From contig OX637799.1 of the NCBI GenBank assembly GCA_951802425.1, positions 2,232,001-2,296,000 of the forward strand: a stretch of 64,000 nucleotides of DNA, written 5' to 3'. Under the pieces are notes generated by a model. The model was given only the letters and a program-made list of their open reading frames with translations. It did not search any database and had not been told where the DNA came from. Shown piece after piece: positions 13,201-27,423 of the stretch. The translations under genes were made by a program, and so were the position numbers. Position 1 is the first letter of the stretch, and every line of letters starts with the position of its first letter. Origin of the DNA: Clavaria fumosa (lineage: Eukaryota > Basidiomycota > Agaricomycetes > Agaricales > Clavariaceae).

Positions 13201-14012
13201 GTCCCCTATGTGGAGAGCCTGTCCAAGGACTCGCGTTCTTTGTTGAGAACTTCGATGTCGATATCGATGCCATGGACAGAGAAGTCGGTGAGTGGTGGTG
13301 GCACCTTATCAAACGAAAGACCTTATCTTTATTTCTATCCAGACCAAAACAAGATTTCCCAGATTACTGGCTCGGTTATATCTTCAGTTAGGGACGCGTG
13401 CAGAAACGGTCTACTGGAATGGTCGCCAAGACTGATGTTGGCCATGTATAGTTGCGAGATTCAAGCATCCAGTAAGCGCTCTTAGCTTGTTGACATGATA
13501 TAAATGATTGCTGTTGACTGATGTATTGCTTTAGCTGATGTTTTGGGTAAGGTATGTGGCGTAATTGCGAAGCGAAGGGGACGCGTCGTTGCCCAAGAGA
13601 TGAAGGAAGGGACCTCATTCTTCAATGTGTCCGCTTTGCTACCCGTTGTGGAGAGTTTCGGCTTTGCAGCTGGTTTGTGATGCGGTTCCGCCCACGCTTC
13701 AATTTACTTAACTTTGGTTAGACATTCGTAAACGAACCTCCGGCGCGGCCAGCCCCCAACTCATATTTAGCGGGTATGATGATGATTTTCTGAACCCAGC
13801 ACCTCATCTTATTATTCAAAAGATACGAGATATTGGATCTCGACCCATTTTGGGTACCCACAACGGCTGAAGAATTAGAAGATATTGGGGAGAAAGCTGA
13901 CCGAACGAATGTGGCAAAAGAATATGTGGACAGTGTGCGCGCGCGAAAGGGTATGTTTGTGGATCGTAAAATTGTAGAATCTGCCGAAAAGCAGAGAACT
14001 CTAAAGAAGTAG
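10274..14012 (+). CDS. EFL1: EFL1/Ria1 ribosome-assembly GTPase
   Basis: EFL1 is an EF-2-like cytoplasmic GTPase that works with SBDS/Sdo1 to release Tif6 (eIF6) from late 60S subunits. The start gives [20 protein letters not shown], with G1 GHVDHGKT, G2-region RGITMESS, G3 DTPGH and G4 NKLD. Exons are 10274-10696, 10746-11317, 11372-about 12212, 12254-12439, 12495-12591, 12645-13032, 13085-13287, 13343-13471, 13535-13672, 13722-13773 and 13823-14012. This codes about 1072 aa and ends RTLKK-stop. EF-2-like domains follow, with GELHLE and [17 protein letters not shown]. The 10697-10745 intron is GC-AG. The exon 3/4 border is uncertain: the intron is 12213-12253 (41 nt) or 12225-12253 (29 nt), and both keep frame. 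Confidence 0.93.
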
Positions 14013-14195
14013 TAGATTTTCATGCGCTGACTTCGCTAGACTGGTTTACTTTAGCAATAAATAAATCCTATCAATCACTCTTGACGACACAACAAGTCGC
14101 TGCAGTAAATCAGGCTTATGTAACTTGTGTATGTCCATTTTAGGTTGCCAACGATCTGTTGTGCATCACACAACGCCCACCTGCGTCTCACCTTC

Positions 14196-17100
14196 ATGGC
14201 CACCGTCGCCGCAGCCGTGTACGGCTCTACCTCATTCTCCAACTCCGCCAACGACCAGAACATGCATCCGCCTCAATCAGCTTCAGGAGAACAGTACATC
14301 AGCACATTTTTCTGTCGTGCCCTTTACGATTATCAAGCCCGAGACGCCTCCTCTCTGTCGTTCCACAAAAACGACATCATAGAGGTGCTCACTCAACTAG
14401 ATTCTGGCTGGTGGGATGGCTTACTTGGAGATGAGAGGGGCTGGTTTCCTTCTAATTATGTTTCTCCAATCTCAGACGAGGAGGTGGATTCTGTGCTTTC
14501 GGGTTCTGATTACTTCCTACAGCACCCCACAGCGTACCATGATTCGCTTGCTGATATGTCTTACGCGGTAACGAACCAGCCGGAGCGTGACCTGGATTGG
14601 AGTGGCGATATGGATCCCCCTGTTACGCGCACCGCGGTCCCGATAGGGAACGCCGCAACCTCTAGTGACTTTTGGATGCCACAGGTGACGTCTGACGCAC
14701 AAGTAAGTATTACAATTTGCATGGCAGTTCCCTTCAACTCGAATTCCCTTGTAGATTTATTACGTCAATACACAAACAGGACAGCAGTCGCGCGAGATAC
14801 CTCGAGAAGCCGACGGTACTGTCGCCGACGGCGATCTGGCAGGACTGACTTCCCCGCCCGGCACTCGTGTTGGCATGAACGATATTCTTGGCCTTGGTGT
14901 CGGCGCTAGATCAGAGACAAGGGAAAGTCAATTTACCCAAGCTGGTTTTGGGGTGCCAAAACGATCCGGGACTCCAGAACCCTGGGTGAGAAGGTTGGCC
15001 GACAACGGCAGGACCTATTACTACCACAATAAATTGGACGGCCAGGTGCTGACGACGCTACCCGGATCAAGTGATGGACGAGGAAGTGGCCAATCCAGAT
15101 CCTTCGGAAATATCCAGCCTTCTATAGATCCTTCTACGGGCGTAACTGTACCAACTCAATTGGCGTCGACGTCGACTCAAACCGGCTCCCGGCCAAGATG
15201 GCGACAGAATGTGTCCGACCACCATAGTCTCCATTCCGAAGACTCTGACATTGATCATAGCGAGCGCGACCCCCCTGCCTCGTTCTCAGACTCACAATCT
15301 TCTCTCCTTGAACAAACGGGCAGAAAGCTGGCAGCTAATCTTCGGCAACCCACGAACGGGAAAGCACCAACCATACAATTGACCCCCGCCGAGCGCTTGG
15401 CGCAATCGATTCAGCAAACAATGGCACCTGCACCACCGGAATTGGTGACAGAGCTATCAGATACCGCCAGACGCGCAATAGCTGCTGTTGTTTCGCGAGT
15501 TCAAAGCGTTGGCCTGCCTCGGGGTGCTGAAACGGACCAGGAGATGGAAGATTTGATCAATGCTGTGGTTGTGGCAGTCCGCGATCTCGTCTATGTCTCC
15601 GCTCCACCTTCTGGCCATATTCCGAGCACTCTCATTCCTCCTCATGCCCGCGATCCGGGTGCCAGAACTGCTTCACAAGCTAGGCTCAAGCCGGCACAGA
15701 GAAAGGTCACGACAACTCTTTCGAAGCTTGTTCTCTCTGCCCGGACCATTCAATACGATTCCGGTTCATCTACATCGGATGCCCCGCTTCGCATCGAAGA
15801 AGATGCAGAAGAGCTTGAGCGTGCGGTAGTTGCCTTTGTTTTAGAGGTACAACGAAGTCAGAATCAAAGCCTGGTGGAGCAACTTGGCACGATCACTGGC
15901 AAGAGGTTGCGTGGCGTCCTATTACCAACTCATATCGGTCTTGGACTCGTTGGTGCAGGGGCTGCCGGCAATTGGAAAGGTTTCGGATGGGTTGCCCTGG
16001 ATGATAGCGAAGAAGGTCCTGGTCGTATATTAGGCACGGAAGTTATCAAAGAGCTTGGCGCGCATCTTGTGCGAGTTCAGGAGAACCTGAACTCTGTCCT
16101 CAGTGGCTCGGATCACGATGCGGGTGCGCATTATTTGTATCACTCTATGCATTGACTCAGTATCATGCTCAACAGTCCTGCTGACGTGTACCGATGGGCA
16201 AAATGCTTTAACTCATCTATCAGCTTTTCTTGCTTACGTCGCTGATATCCACGTCGCTCGTCATGTGGATGTTGACGGCATCAATATGGAGGCCGGATCT
16301 GGCAATGAAGTCTATATGCAAAGTGTTGAGAAAGCCCGGCTTTACGTGCGCACCTTGGAAGCCGCAGTACAAGCACTGTACGATGATGGATCCACACTAC
16401 TTATGACCATACAGGCGATCCGTCACGTGGAACTGGGACAACCGGACGAAGGATGTGCCAACTACGGCCACATCTCTACCACATCTGCTTCCCTTCGAGC
16501 CAATTTGCAAGTGGTTTATCAGTCTTTGGAAGTGTTACTTTCCGTCGGTCATCACCAAGCCGATATGTCGCATGGCGATTATGCCGGATCTATTGAATGG
16601 AGGATGTCACGCATGAGCATGGACAATGCACCTCGGTCATCCTTCGAATCTGTAGACGAACAGTATGATCCGGATGGTGACGTCGTCGACATGGCAACTG
16701 CTTTTGCCAACTCCCATGAGCGGTTGCTCCAACCCAGTAGCTGGGAAGGCAGTATTAATTCATCCGAAGCCTCGCGGCGACGAGATAGTGCCTCCAGCGC
16801 TGCCCCTACATGGGGTACTCGAGATAGTGTCACGCCCACCATACTATCCGCAAGTGCCCCCGAAGTAGATGCTTCTGATGACTCGAGAGATAGCTCAAGC
16901 CCACTTCCAGAAGACGAGAGTAAGGCTTATATAATCTGCGTTGGGCATCGGTCTGACGCAAGGGTATTCAGATTCGCCTGGCGCATCCGCGAAGCGCGGT
17001 ATTAAACTTGCGCAGGTATTCGGCGAACAACCCCCAACTCACTACTTGAACGCCGTCAATGCAGTGCCTGCCGACACAAAACCTTGGTACCTGAAGCCCA

Positions 17101-18746
17101 ATTACGACCCCAGCGAGATTCTGATAGATCCGGACGGCGGCGTGAAGGGTGGAACTGTTGCTGCTTTGGTTGAACGGCTGACTCCACACGAGCAAATGGG
17201 TAAGGTGTTTTCATCCCACTCAGGTATCTCTGTTTACACGTACGCTAGACCCGACTTTCATCAAGACTTTTTTGATGACGTTTAAGTCATTTACCGCGGT
17301 CGATGAGCTTTTCGAGCTCCTTGTGGCTCGCTTCAACATTCAACCCCCGCCTAATCTCACCCCCGGTGAACATCAAGACTGGGTGAAGTTGAAACAGCAT
17401 GTCATTCAAGCCCGGTGCGCAAAATCGTACAGGATGTTTATCTGTCCTCACCACGTTCCTATAGCGTTATGAATACATTCAAATCCATGATTGTCGATGA
17501 AGACGTTCTTGAGAAAGAGGACATGTACATCCTGGATCGGATGAGAGACTTCATCTCCCGTGACGAAGTCAGCTCCTTGCCGGCTGCTAAGCAGCTGATG
17601 ATTTTGATTGAGCGATCCGTTCGTCTTTGCTTTGCATCGCCGCCTCCTGGAGAATTTAACTCGTTACAACAGAGAGGGGGTGATGCCAAAATACTTATCA
17701 ATACTAATCAAGAGCGTCCGCCGCCGCCCATTCTGCCCAGAAACTCGAAAAAACCCAAACTACTTGACATCGACCCTTTGGAGTTGGCCAGACAACTGAC
17801 CATACTAGAAAGCAACCTGTATCAGAAAATTCGACCAATGGAATGCTTAGTGCGATCACGGAAGCAGTCTGGAGAGCACAATGACAATATCGCAACTATC
17901 ATTCAGTTGTGCAATCGAGTGAGTTATGGCCCACGCATCCGCCTGCTTGAGTTCATCCGGCGGGCGCCAAGATCGCTCTTTGGGTTACAGATTGCATTCT
18001 GGAGAAAGAGGATTCGCGAAAGCGTGCCGCTGTGCTCAAACAATTTATCAGTGTAGCTGAAGTAAGTCACTGCCGCATCTACTTTTCGCTGTCCTTATTG
18101 ACTTGACTCCCAGCGTTGCCGTCTGCTACACAACTATTCCAGCATGGTTGCAATCATTTCCGGTCTCAATAACCCTCCGATTCGCCGCCTCAAACGGACG
18201 TGGGAGCAAGTGAATAGTAAATTTATGGCTCTTCTTAACGCGTGTGAGATGACTATCGATACCGGCAAAAATTTTGGGAATTACCGGGCGACTTTGGCGA
18301 AGGTTGCGCCTCCATGTGTACCATTCATCGGTAAGGGATGATTTGATACACTCGTCCCTTCGTATCTGATCTCGTCTATGTGTCAAGGGGTTTTCCTCAC
18401 CACCCTCACCTTCATCCAAGATGGTGCAGAAGACAATATATCTGGGAACATGATCAACTTCCGCAAGCGCCAAAAAGCCTCTGAAGTGATACGGGAAATT
18501 AAACGATGGCAATCACCCCCGTTCAACTTTCAACCAGTCCCGTCAATCCAAGCTTATCTCGAAGAAGCATTAAGGCAGTTTACCGATTCTGTTGAGTTGG
18601 GTGACTATTTCTGGAACCTTAGTCTCGAGCGAGAGCCAAGGGAGCGTGAAGACGAGAAGATGGCGAGGCTCTTACAGGAAAGCGGATTCGTACGTATCCC
18701 GGCACTTTCACATCGTATCCCTTTCTTATTCCCGGTGTAGCTATGA
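14196..18746 (+). CDS. CDC25: Ras guanine-nucleotide exchange factor, SH3-WW-RasGEF_N-RasGEF (Cdc25-like)
   Basis: It exchanges GDP for GTP on Ras and so feeds the cAMP/PKA growth pathway. Exons are 14196-14702, 14755-16123, 16176-16919, 16963-17199, 17249-17414, 17465-17918, 17972-18061, 18114-18330, 18388-18689 and 18741-18746, coding 1363 aa. The last exon is just Leu plus stop. An SH3 domain sits near residues 40-100 (ALYDYQARD, WWDGLLGDERGWFPSNYV). Two WW-like segments follow (IYYVNTQTG and WVRRLADNGRTYYYHN), then a long Ser-rich linker. RasGEF_N is near 920-1050 (GGVKGGTVAALVERLTPHEQ, KTFLMTFKSF). The catalytic RasGEF domain is near 1100-1335 (ELARQLTILES, HNYSSMVAIISGLNNPPI, NFRKRQKASEVI). 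EFL1 ends 183 bp upstream. Confidence 0.93.
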
Positions 18747-19124
18747 CCGCAAGTCCGAGATCGCTTAACGCGTCAGGTTTACTGTACTGATTTTTCTTAT
18801 GGCTCTGGTTATTTTTGTTCGCGTGATTCCCTTTAGACTAAATTGTTGTAAACCGTACTGTAAGGCTGTAACTGTACAATATTCAAAATCAGTCTCGAAA
18901 CGGACCTGTTTTCCAGTAGGTCTTGCTGTTCATGTTAGTCATCCAAATAACGCACGCACCATGATAGATAACTAGTTCGTCAGCGCGTCAGCGGCGACCT
19001 TGCTTCTGTTTGCTTGCCACAAAGTTCAAACAAATCAGAACTTTCTCACTTTTGGTGTCTATTTCGGCAGTGGGACGATAGATAACAGTGTCCCTCCCTT
19101 CCCTGCAACGACGAAAGGTTCCAC
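18747..19124. other. Intergenic, nothing recognised
   Basis: These 378 bp lie between the Cdc25 stop and the Dad1 start, both plus strand. They must hold the Cdc25 3' end and the Dad1 promoter. I saw no conserved ORF, RNA gene or repeat. Confidence 0.5.
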
Positions 19125-19445
19125 ATGCTCCAAACAGACGAGAGCGTCTCATTCTTTGATAAGGAGCGGGATAGACTATCAGGTGTAATCATCAGTGTAT
19201 GTCCACCGTCACCTTGAACACTGTCTCATGTTGTACGGCTACAGGAATTCGAGAAACTCCTCTCGTCAACAAATGTGCTTAATCGCAAACTCGAGGAGGT
19301 CTTGGGGATGACGAGAGAATATGATACGATTGCGGAGTTATGGAGCGCGTTCTATGGAATGACTTTGAATCAACAGCAGTTGTCGGCGGAAGAGCTCAGG
19401 CGGTCTTCGCAAAGTCCAGGGGCAGAGCCTAAGAGGACTGGGTGA
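19125..19445 (+). CDS. DAD1: DASH/Dam1 complex subunit Dad1
   Basis: Dad1 is a small subunit of the fungal DASH ring that couples kinetochores to microtubules. Two exons, 19125-19196 and 19245-19445, are joined by a 48-nt GT-AG intron and code 90 aa. The first exon holds the Dad1-like SFFDKERDRLSGVI. The second holds FEKLLSSTNVLNRKLEEV and EYDTIAELWSAFY, the conserved core ending in the LW motif. The C-terminus is Gln/Ser-rich. The ATG at 19125 is chosen because it directly precedes the conserved FFDKER. Its stop lies 105 bp from the stop of the convergent PKC gene. Confidence 0.85.
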
Positions 19446-19550
19446 CAATAATGACACTGTCGTAGATAAAAGGTATCCAAATTACAACACATTGTTTCAG
19501 GACAGGGAACGATACACGACGGTAAGCAATTGTGCAGCATTGCAATTACA

Positions 19551-23383
<3,833 letters not shown>

Positions 23384-23468
23384 TGCCGCTGGATCAAAGG
23401 GTCGTTAGATGCGGTCGATGAGGACTGTCGTCTCCCAAACGTGGATAGGCGATGAAAAGAGGAGCCTC

Positions 23469-25600
23469 AATGCTGTTGCACGATGAGGCGGTATCACAGG
23501 TTGCAGCGTGGGAATGTGATCGATTATTTCCCTTATATGAAATTACGTAATGTGATAACACCCGACAATGACAAACAAGCCCTGTTGTCGTTTTTTTTTG
23601 CAGTGTCGACCTTTTATCAGATGAGGGCGATGATGCCCAGCTTTTCCTATATCACCACTGTGCGCAGCCCCCTCGGCCATGACCCTGATCTAGAGCTACA
23701 CGCCCGTCACGTTCTTTTTGCTCAATCAGCCTCGGAACCCGTTCTACATGCCGTACATCGGTTTCCTGAGAATGTCAATATCATCGTCGCCTCTAAGTCT
23801 GAATTGGCTATTAGTATCGCAGGCGTGGTGAACGACGTCGAAGTATCCTGCGTAGACATTGCTCAATCAGGGGTTGCACGCCATCTGCAGGAGTATCTCA
23901 CCATGGTAAGTTGTCCTCTTATTTTGGGTCACGAAGCTACAAAACGGTGCCTTCAGAATGCTTCACAATTGAATTTTCATCTTGTATCAGAAATACAGCA
24001 TTGTGAAGATGGCAGCTTACCGATGCGTCAGTAGTCTACATTTACCCGACACGTGATGACCGACGCCCCCAGAGTCAGGTTATCAATCCATCCGGCCGGT
24101 GGCATCTCTCCGATCCAACCACATGTTACGCTCACTGCCCTCAACCTGACTTACCGCTTTCAGACTGCGAAGCGGTCATCGCAGTGCGCCAATAGGAGCA
24201 TCTTCTCTGCGAAGCTCGCCTTGCCCATAGCAAATGTTTTGAACAAAGTCGTGAATCGTTTCGTGGCCCTGCACCTTGTTAGGTCTGTACGTCTGCTCGT
24301 TTGTAGAAACCCTCACTGAATTTAATCTTGGTACAGACGATATCCCCTCATATTTGGATCTTCGCCTAAAGTAAGCGCCACTGAGAATTTGACACTGCTA
24401 TTCACGTCTGGCATGAACCACAGCAATTTGCCCTAGAAATGGCTTATTCGATGCCCATTGTCCAGGCGTGCTTGAAGATCGTGAAACGAAGTGGGACTAG
24501 CACGTTTCGCCAGATGTGCCAAATACACATTCAGGTAGAGCTTTGACTCGTCGGAGGCAATCTGTTACAAACGACACACTCAGGGCCTGAAAGATCGACG
24601 CGAGTCGGCGTTGGAGTCAGCGTCCATTGCCCTATCACGTTTTCTTGCAAGCTATGGCGACGACACAGATCTCGAAGCGCAACGCTCCGAAGACGCAAAT
24701 CTGAGAGATGACGAAGTTCTTAATCTCTCGATGGAAATGCATCTACGGACTTCGATGCAACCTTTGGAATTCAAGGTTTGTTTCCTCTATCATTAACTGG
24801 AACTCGATCCCGACACCACGCAGAGTTCAACTGGGCGTGGCTGGGACAGCGACGAAGAAGACATTATCGTTCAGGATGTCCTTCCTAAACCCCCAGAAAT
24901 GCAACCGCAGCAAGAAGAGTCCTCCACTTTCTTTGACTCTTGCGATACGGCTTCGGATGGCTTTCGTTGCGACGATGATAATTGGCCTGCAGAAGACGAG
25001 ACGCTGTGGGATGACTTTACCGAACGCCATTGCCGAAACACATTTGACTCTCCAGAAGTGCTCTTTCCGGAAAGACATACACCCTCTACGAACTCCTTGG
25101 ATTCTTTGACTGGTCCTCTTTCTGCTGGTCTGCCTGTGCTTCGAACTCCTTGCCTGTCTTTGCCACTGTTGCATCAACACGTTAACCGCGAGCTTGACCA
25201 CACGGTTCACGGCCGGACTTCAGGTGTTGGCCTGACCGCTTCCACAAATTCTTTGTTGCATCGATTCGAGGGCAGCTTTCTGTCTCTTACTCCAGCTCCG
25301 CCTTTGACATCCGAGCCCCAATTCCAGGGAAGATTGACCATCCACTCGATGGGTTGCCACAATCTGACACCTCCAGCTCTCGATGGCGAAAATTTTACGC
25401 CAGATATTCATGACGTACTTAATGTGGATTTCGATGAGGATCACACCGTAGAAGACGTGGATCAGCCTGCTCTCTGTTATGCTGACACCGACGCTGATAA
25501 AATCACGTCGCCGATGCGTCGTGAAAAATCGAGGCTGCAATGGCTGGCAGAGGATTGGATCGAAGATTCAGACTTCCTCGACTTCGGTGAAGTATTGTAG
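23469..25600 (+). CDS. Hypothetical multi-exon protein with acidic Ser-rich C-terminus
   Basis: I do not recognise this protein. The 3' half is well supported. An exon at 24437-24534 (MAYSMPIVQACLKIVKRSG) and one at 24584-24775 (GLKDRRESALESASIALSRF) are joined by a 49-nt intron. A 48-nt intron then leads to the last exon, 24824-25600. That exon is rich in Ser, Asp and Glu and ends EDWIEDSDFLDFGEVL before TAG. The 5' half is uncertain. A likely start at 23469 (MLLHDEAVSQVAAWECDRLF) reads through an intron near 23557-23613 and probably a second one into SSEPVLHAVHRFPENVNI. The middle (about 23900-24430) allows more than one frame. The start lies only 85 bp from the divergent PKC start, so either start may be off. 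No signal peptide or membrane segment was seen. Confidence 0.5.
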
Positions 25601-25803
25601 ATCCTCTTACACTTGGTAACTTGGTAGCTTTGATGTATGCATGGCTGTGTTACAATTTTAAAACTCCGCCGTACCGTGTGAACGCGAACATAGAATTACT
25701 GCTGTTCATCACCACTAGGGCCGCAATCCATCTGTTCTACGTCGTTGCGATCCTCGAAGTTTGGAGCAGCGGGTGCTTTGCGTCACGTTAGCAACCTCCT
25801 GCA

Positions 25804-26289
25804 ATGAATCCTCTTTTGAAACAGAAGAAGAAAGATCTGGGGGTATGTGCCATGCTTGCCCCTTTTCGACGTTTCGTAGCCCGTATGACTTCCAGCTAAT
25901 ATACATGAACCGACATAGAATTTGACCCCTGAACAAAGGAGGCGTCTGCTATTTCCTGATGCTAAAGTTCCAAAACTTCCGCCCCTCTTAGCCCAAAGAC
26001 AGGTATTTCATACCTCCCACTCCTCACAAGATAGGTTTTGTTCTGAATCCTTGTGTAATTACAAGGACCGCAAGTACTTCGATTCTGGTGACTATGCCCT
26101 CTCGAAAGCCGGGAAGCAGCCCCCAAATGTCGTTGGCACGGCTATTCCCACCCCGATGACGTGAGCCTTTCAGCTGCAAATCTTGGTATCCTCGTGTGCA
26201 GCGGTCGCTCATATGATCCAAAGCATCCCCCATCCACATCATCTCAACGGCCATACCGCTCGCTCGGTCGACAGTTCCCTGAGCTTTGA
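25804..26289 (+). CDS. IGO1: Endosulfine / ARPP19-type PP2A-B55 inhibitor (Igo1-like)
   Basis: Endosulfines, once phosphorylated by Greatwall/Rim15 kinase, inhibit PP2A-B55 at mitotic entry or on quiescence. Exons are 25804-25842, 25919-26002, 26066-26160 and 26202-26289, coding 101 aa. The N-terminus is MNPLLKQKKKDLG, followed by LTPEQRRRLLFPDAKVPKLP. The family signature KYFDSGDYALSKAGK carries the phospho-acceptor Ser in FDSGDY. The tail is VGTAIPTPMTGRSYDP, ending GRQFPEL-stop. All introns are GT-AG. The last exon runs into the first, shorter unit of a 147-bp minisatellite, so the C-terminal tail may be length-variable. The start is chosen as the first ATG in frame; a longer N-terminus is not excluded. 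Confidence 0.8.
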
Positions 26290-26660
26290 AGAGCAGTTAA
26301 TTCGAGAAGTAGAGATGCAATTACTTCAAGCACCCAATTCACCAGAGCAACCTGTCGGATGTTCGGTCGACAATTCCCTGAGCGGGTCGGATACGCCAGC
26401 AGATCGGAACCCCGTTCTTGGTTCTCCGGCAACAGAAGAGCAGTCAATTCGAGATGTAGACATGCAATTACTTCGAGCACCCAATACACCAGAGCAACCT
26501 GTCGGATGTTCGGTCGACAATTCCCTGAGCGGGTCGGATACGCCAGCAGATCGGAACCCCGCTCCTGGTTCTCCGGTAACAGAAGAGCAGTCAATTCGGG
26601 ATGTAGACATGCAATTACTTCGAGCAACCAATACACCAGAGCAACCTGTCGAATGTTCGG
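26264..26660. repeat. 147-bp minisatellite overlapping the endosulfine 3' end
   Basis: The landmark TCGGTCGACA or its variant begins at 26264, 26363 and 26510, and a diverged copy begins near 26657. Spacings are 99, 147 and 147 bp. The two full units are nearly identical, and the first lacks about 48 bp of the unit interior. The period is a multiple of three (49 codons) without stops in several frames, so long ORFs stay open on both strands. The first unit encodes the last endosulfine residues in one frame. Confidence 0.9.
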
Positions 26661-27423
26661 CTGCAGCAGCATCGGACCAAGCAGCGCAACGGACCGAGGA
26701 AAACACAATCGCAGGAGAATTGTTACCTGTGGCGTTGTCACAGGACGCAGAGATGCAATCGGTTGAAGCAGGTCTGATAGCGGAAGGAGACCTAGCAACG
26801 GCGCCGCCCCAAACAGGATTGGCGATGGAAAGAAAGTTGGCGGCGGCACGGGGTGCAGCGGCTGTGCGACCGATTCACGCAAGGCAAACGAGAGGCATGG
26901 CAGCGACGCGAGACCCACTGACAATGGATCTGGTTCAAGCGGATCCAACGGCGGAGGAATCGGCAGCGGTAACTCGAGCCAATATCGCAGCTTGATTTCT
27001 ACAATTGGAGGCACGGGCTCAGCGACTCCCTCATCGCATCTCGTCGAAAAAGAAAACAACGGATGTAATACCGCGATTGCAGCGTCTCCTTGACCGGCTT
27101 GCCCATTGTATCAGTACCGCGAGCCATTTCGCCCACGTCGACCGTTTCGTTCCACTCGCAGCCGTTCTTGTTTGCACCGTCTCTTATCTCTGTACGATTC
27201 GAGTTCTCTGTTTACCATCTGCGATTAGTCTCCTTATTCTCGGAAAGCCTCAATGAACCTAGTCCCGGAGAAATGGCATAAGCAGCCTCTTCTGTACAGT
27301 ACAAATCGTAGGGTATGCCTATGCATGGAATGACGTATGCAAGACCACCTCAATCATGTACTCCACCGACCTAATGCAGGTCAAAAGATGCGGCTTTGTA
27401 AGCAGCTTCAAGGCTTCAGCGCT
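26290..27423. other. Convergent intergenic region; long overlapping ORFs of doubtful status
   Basis: This lies between the endosulfine and Pol alpha B stops, which converge. A plus ORF of 270 codons ends at 26995 and a minus ORF of 271 codons spans 27059-26244. Both pass through the minisatellite and owe much of their length to its lack of stops. The plus frame gives 49-residue units with CSVDNSLSGSDTPADRNP, then an Ala-rich tail. I recognise no domain and do not call a gene. Confidence 0.5.

Noticed and set aside
26244..27059. 271-codon minus ORF through the minisatellite
   Set aside because: Its length comes from the stop-free 147-bp unit. The sequence is Leu/Pro-rich low complexity without splice context, and the plus strand is equally open.
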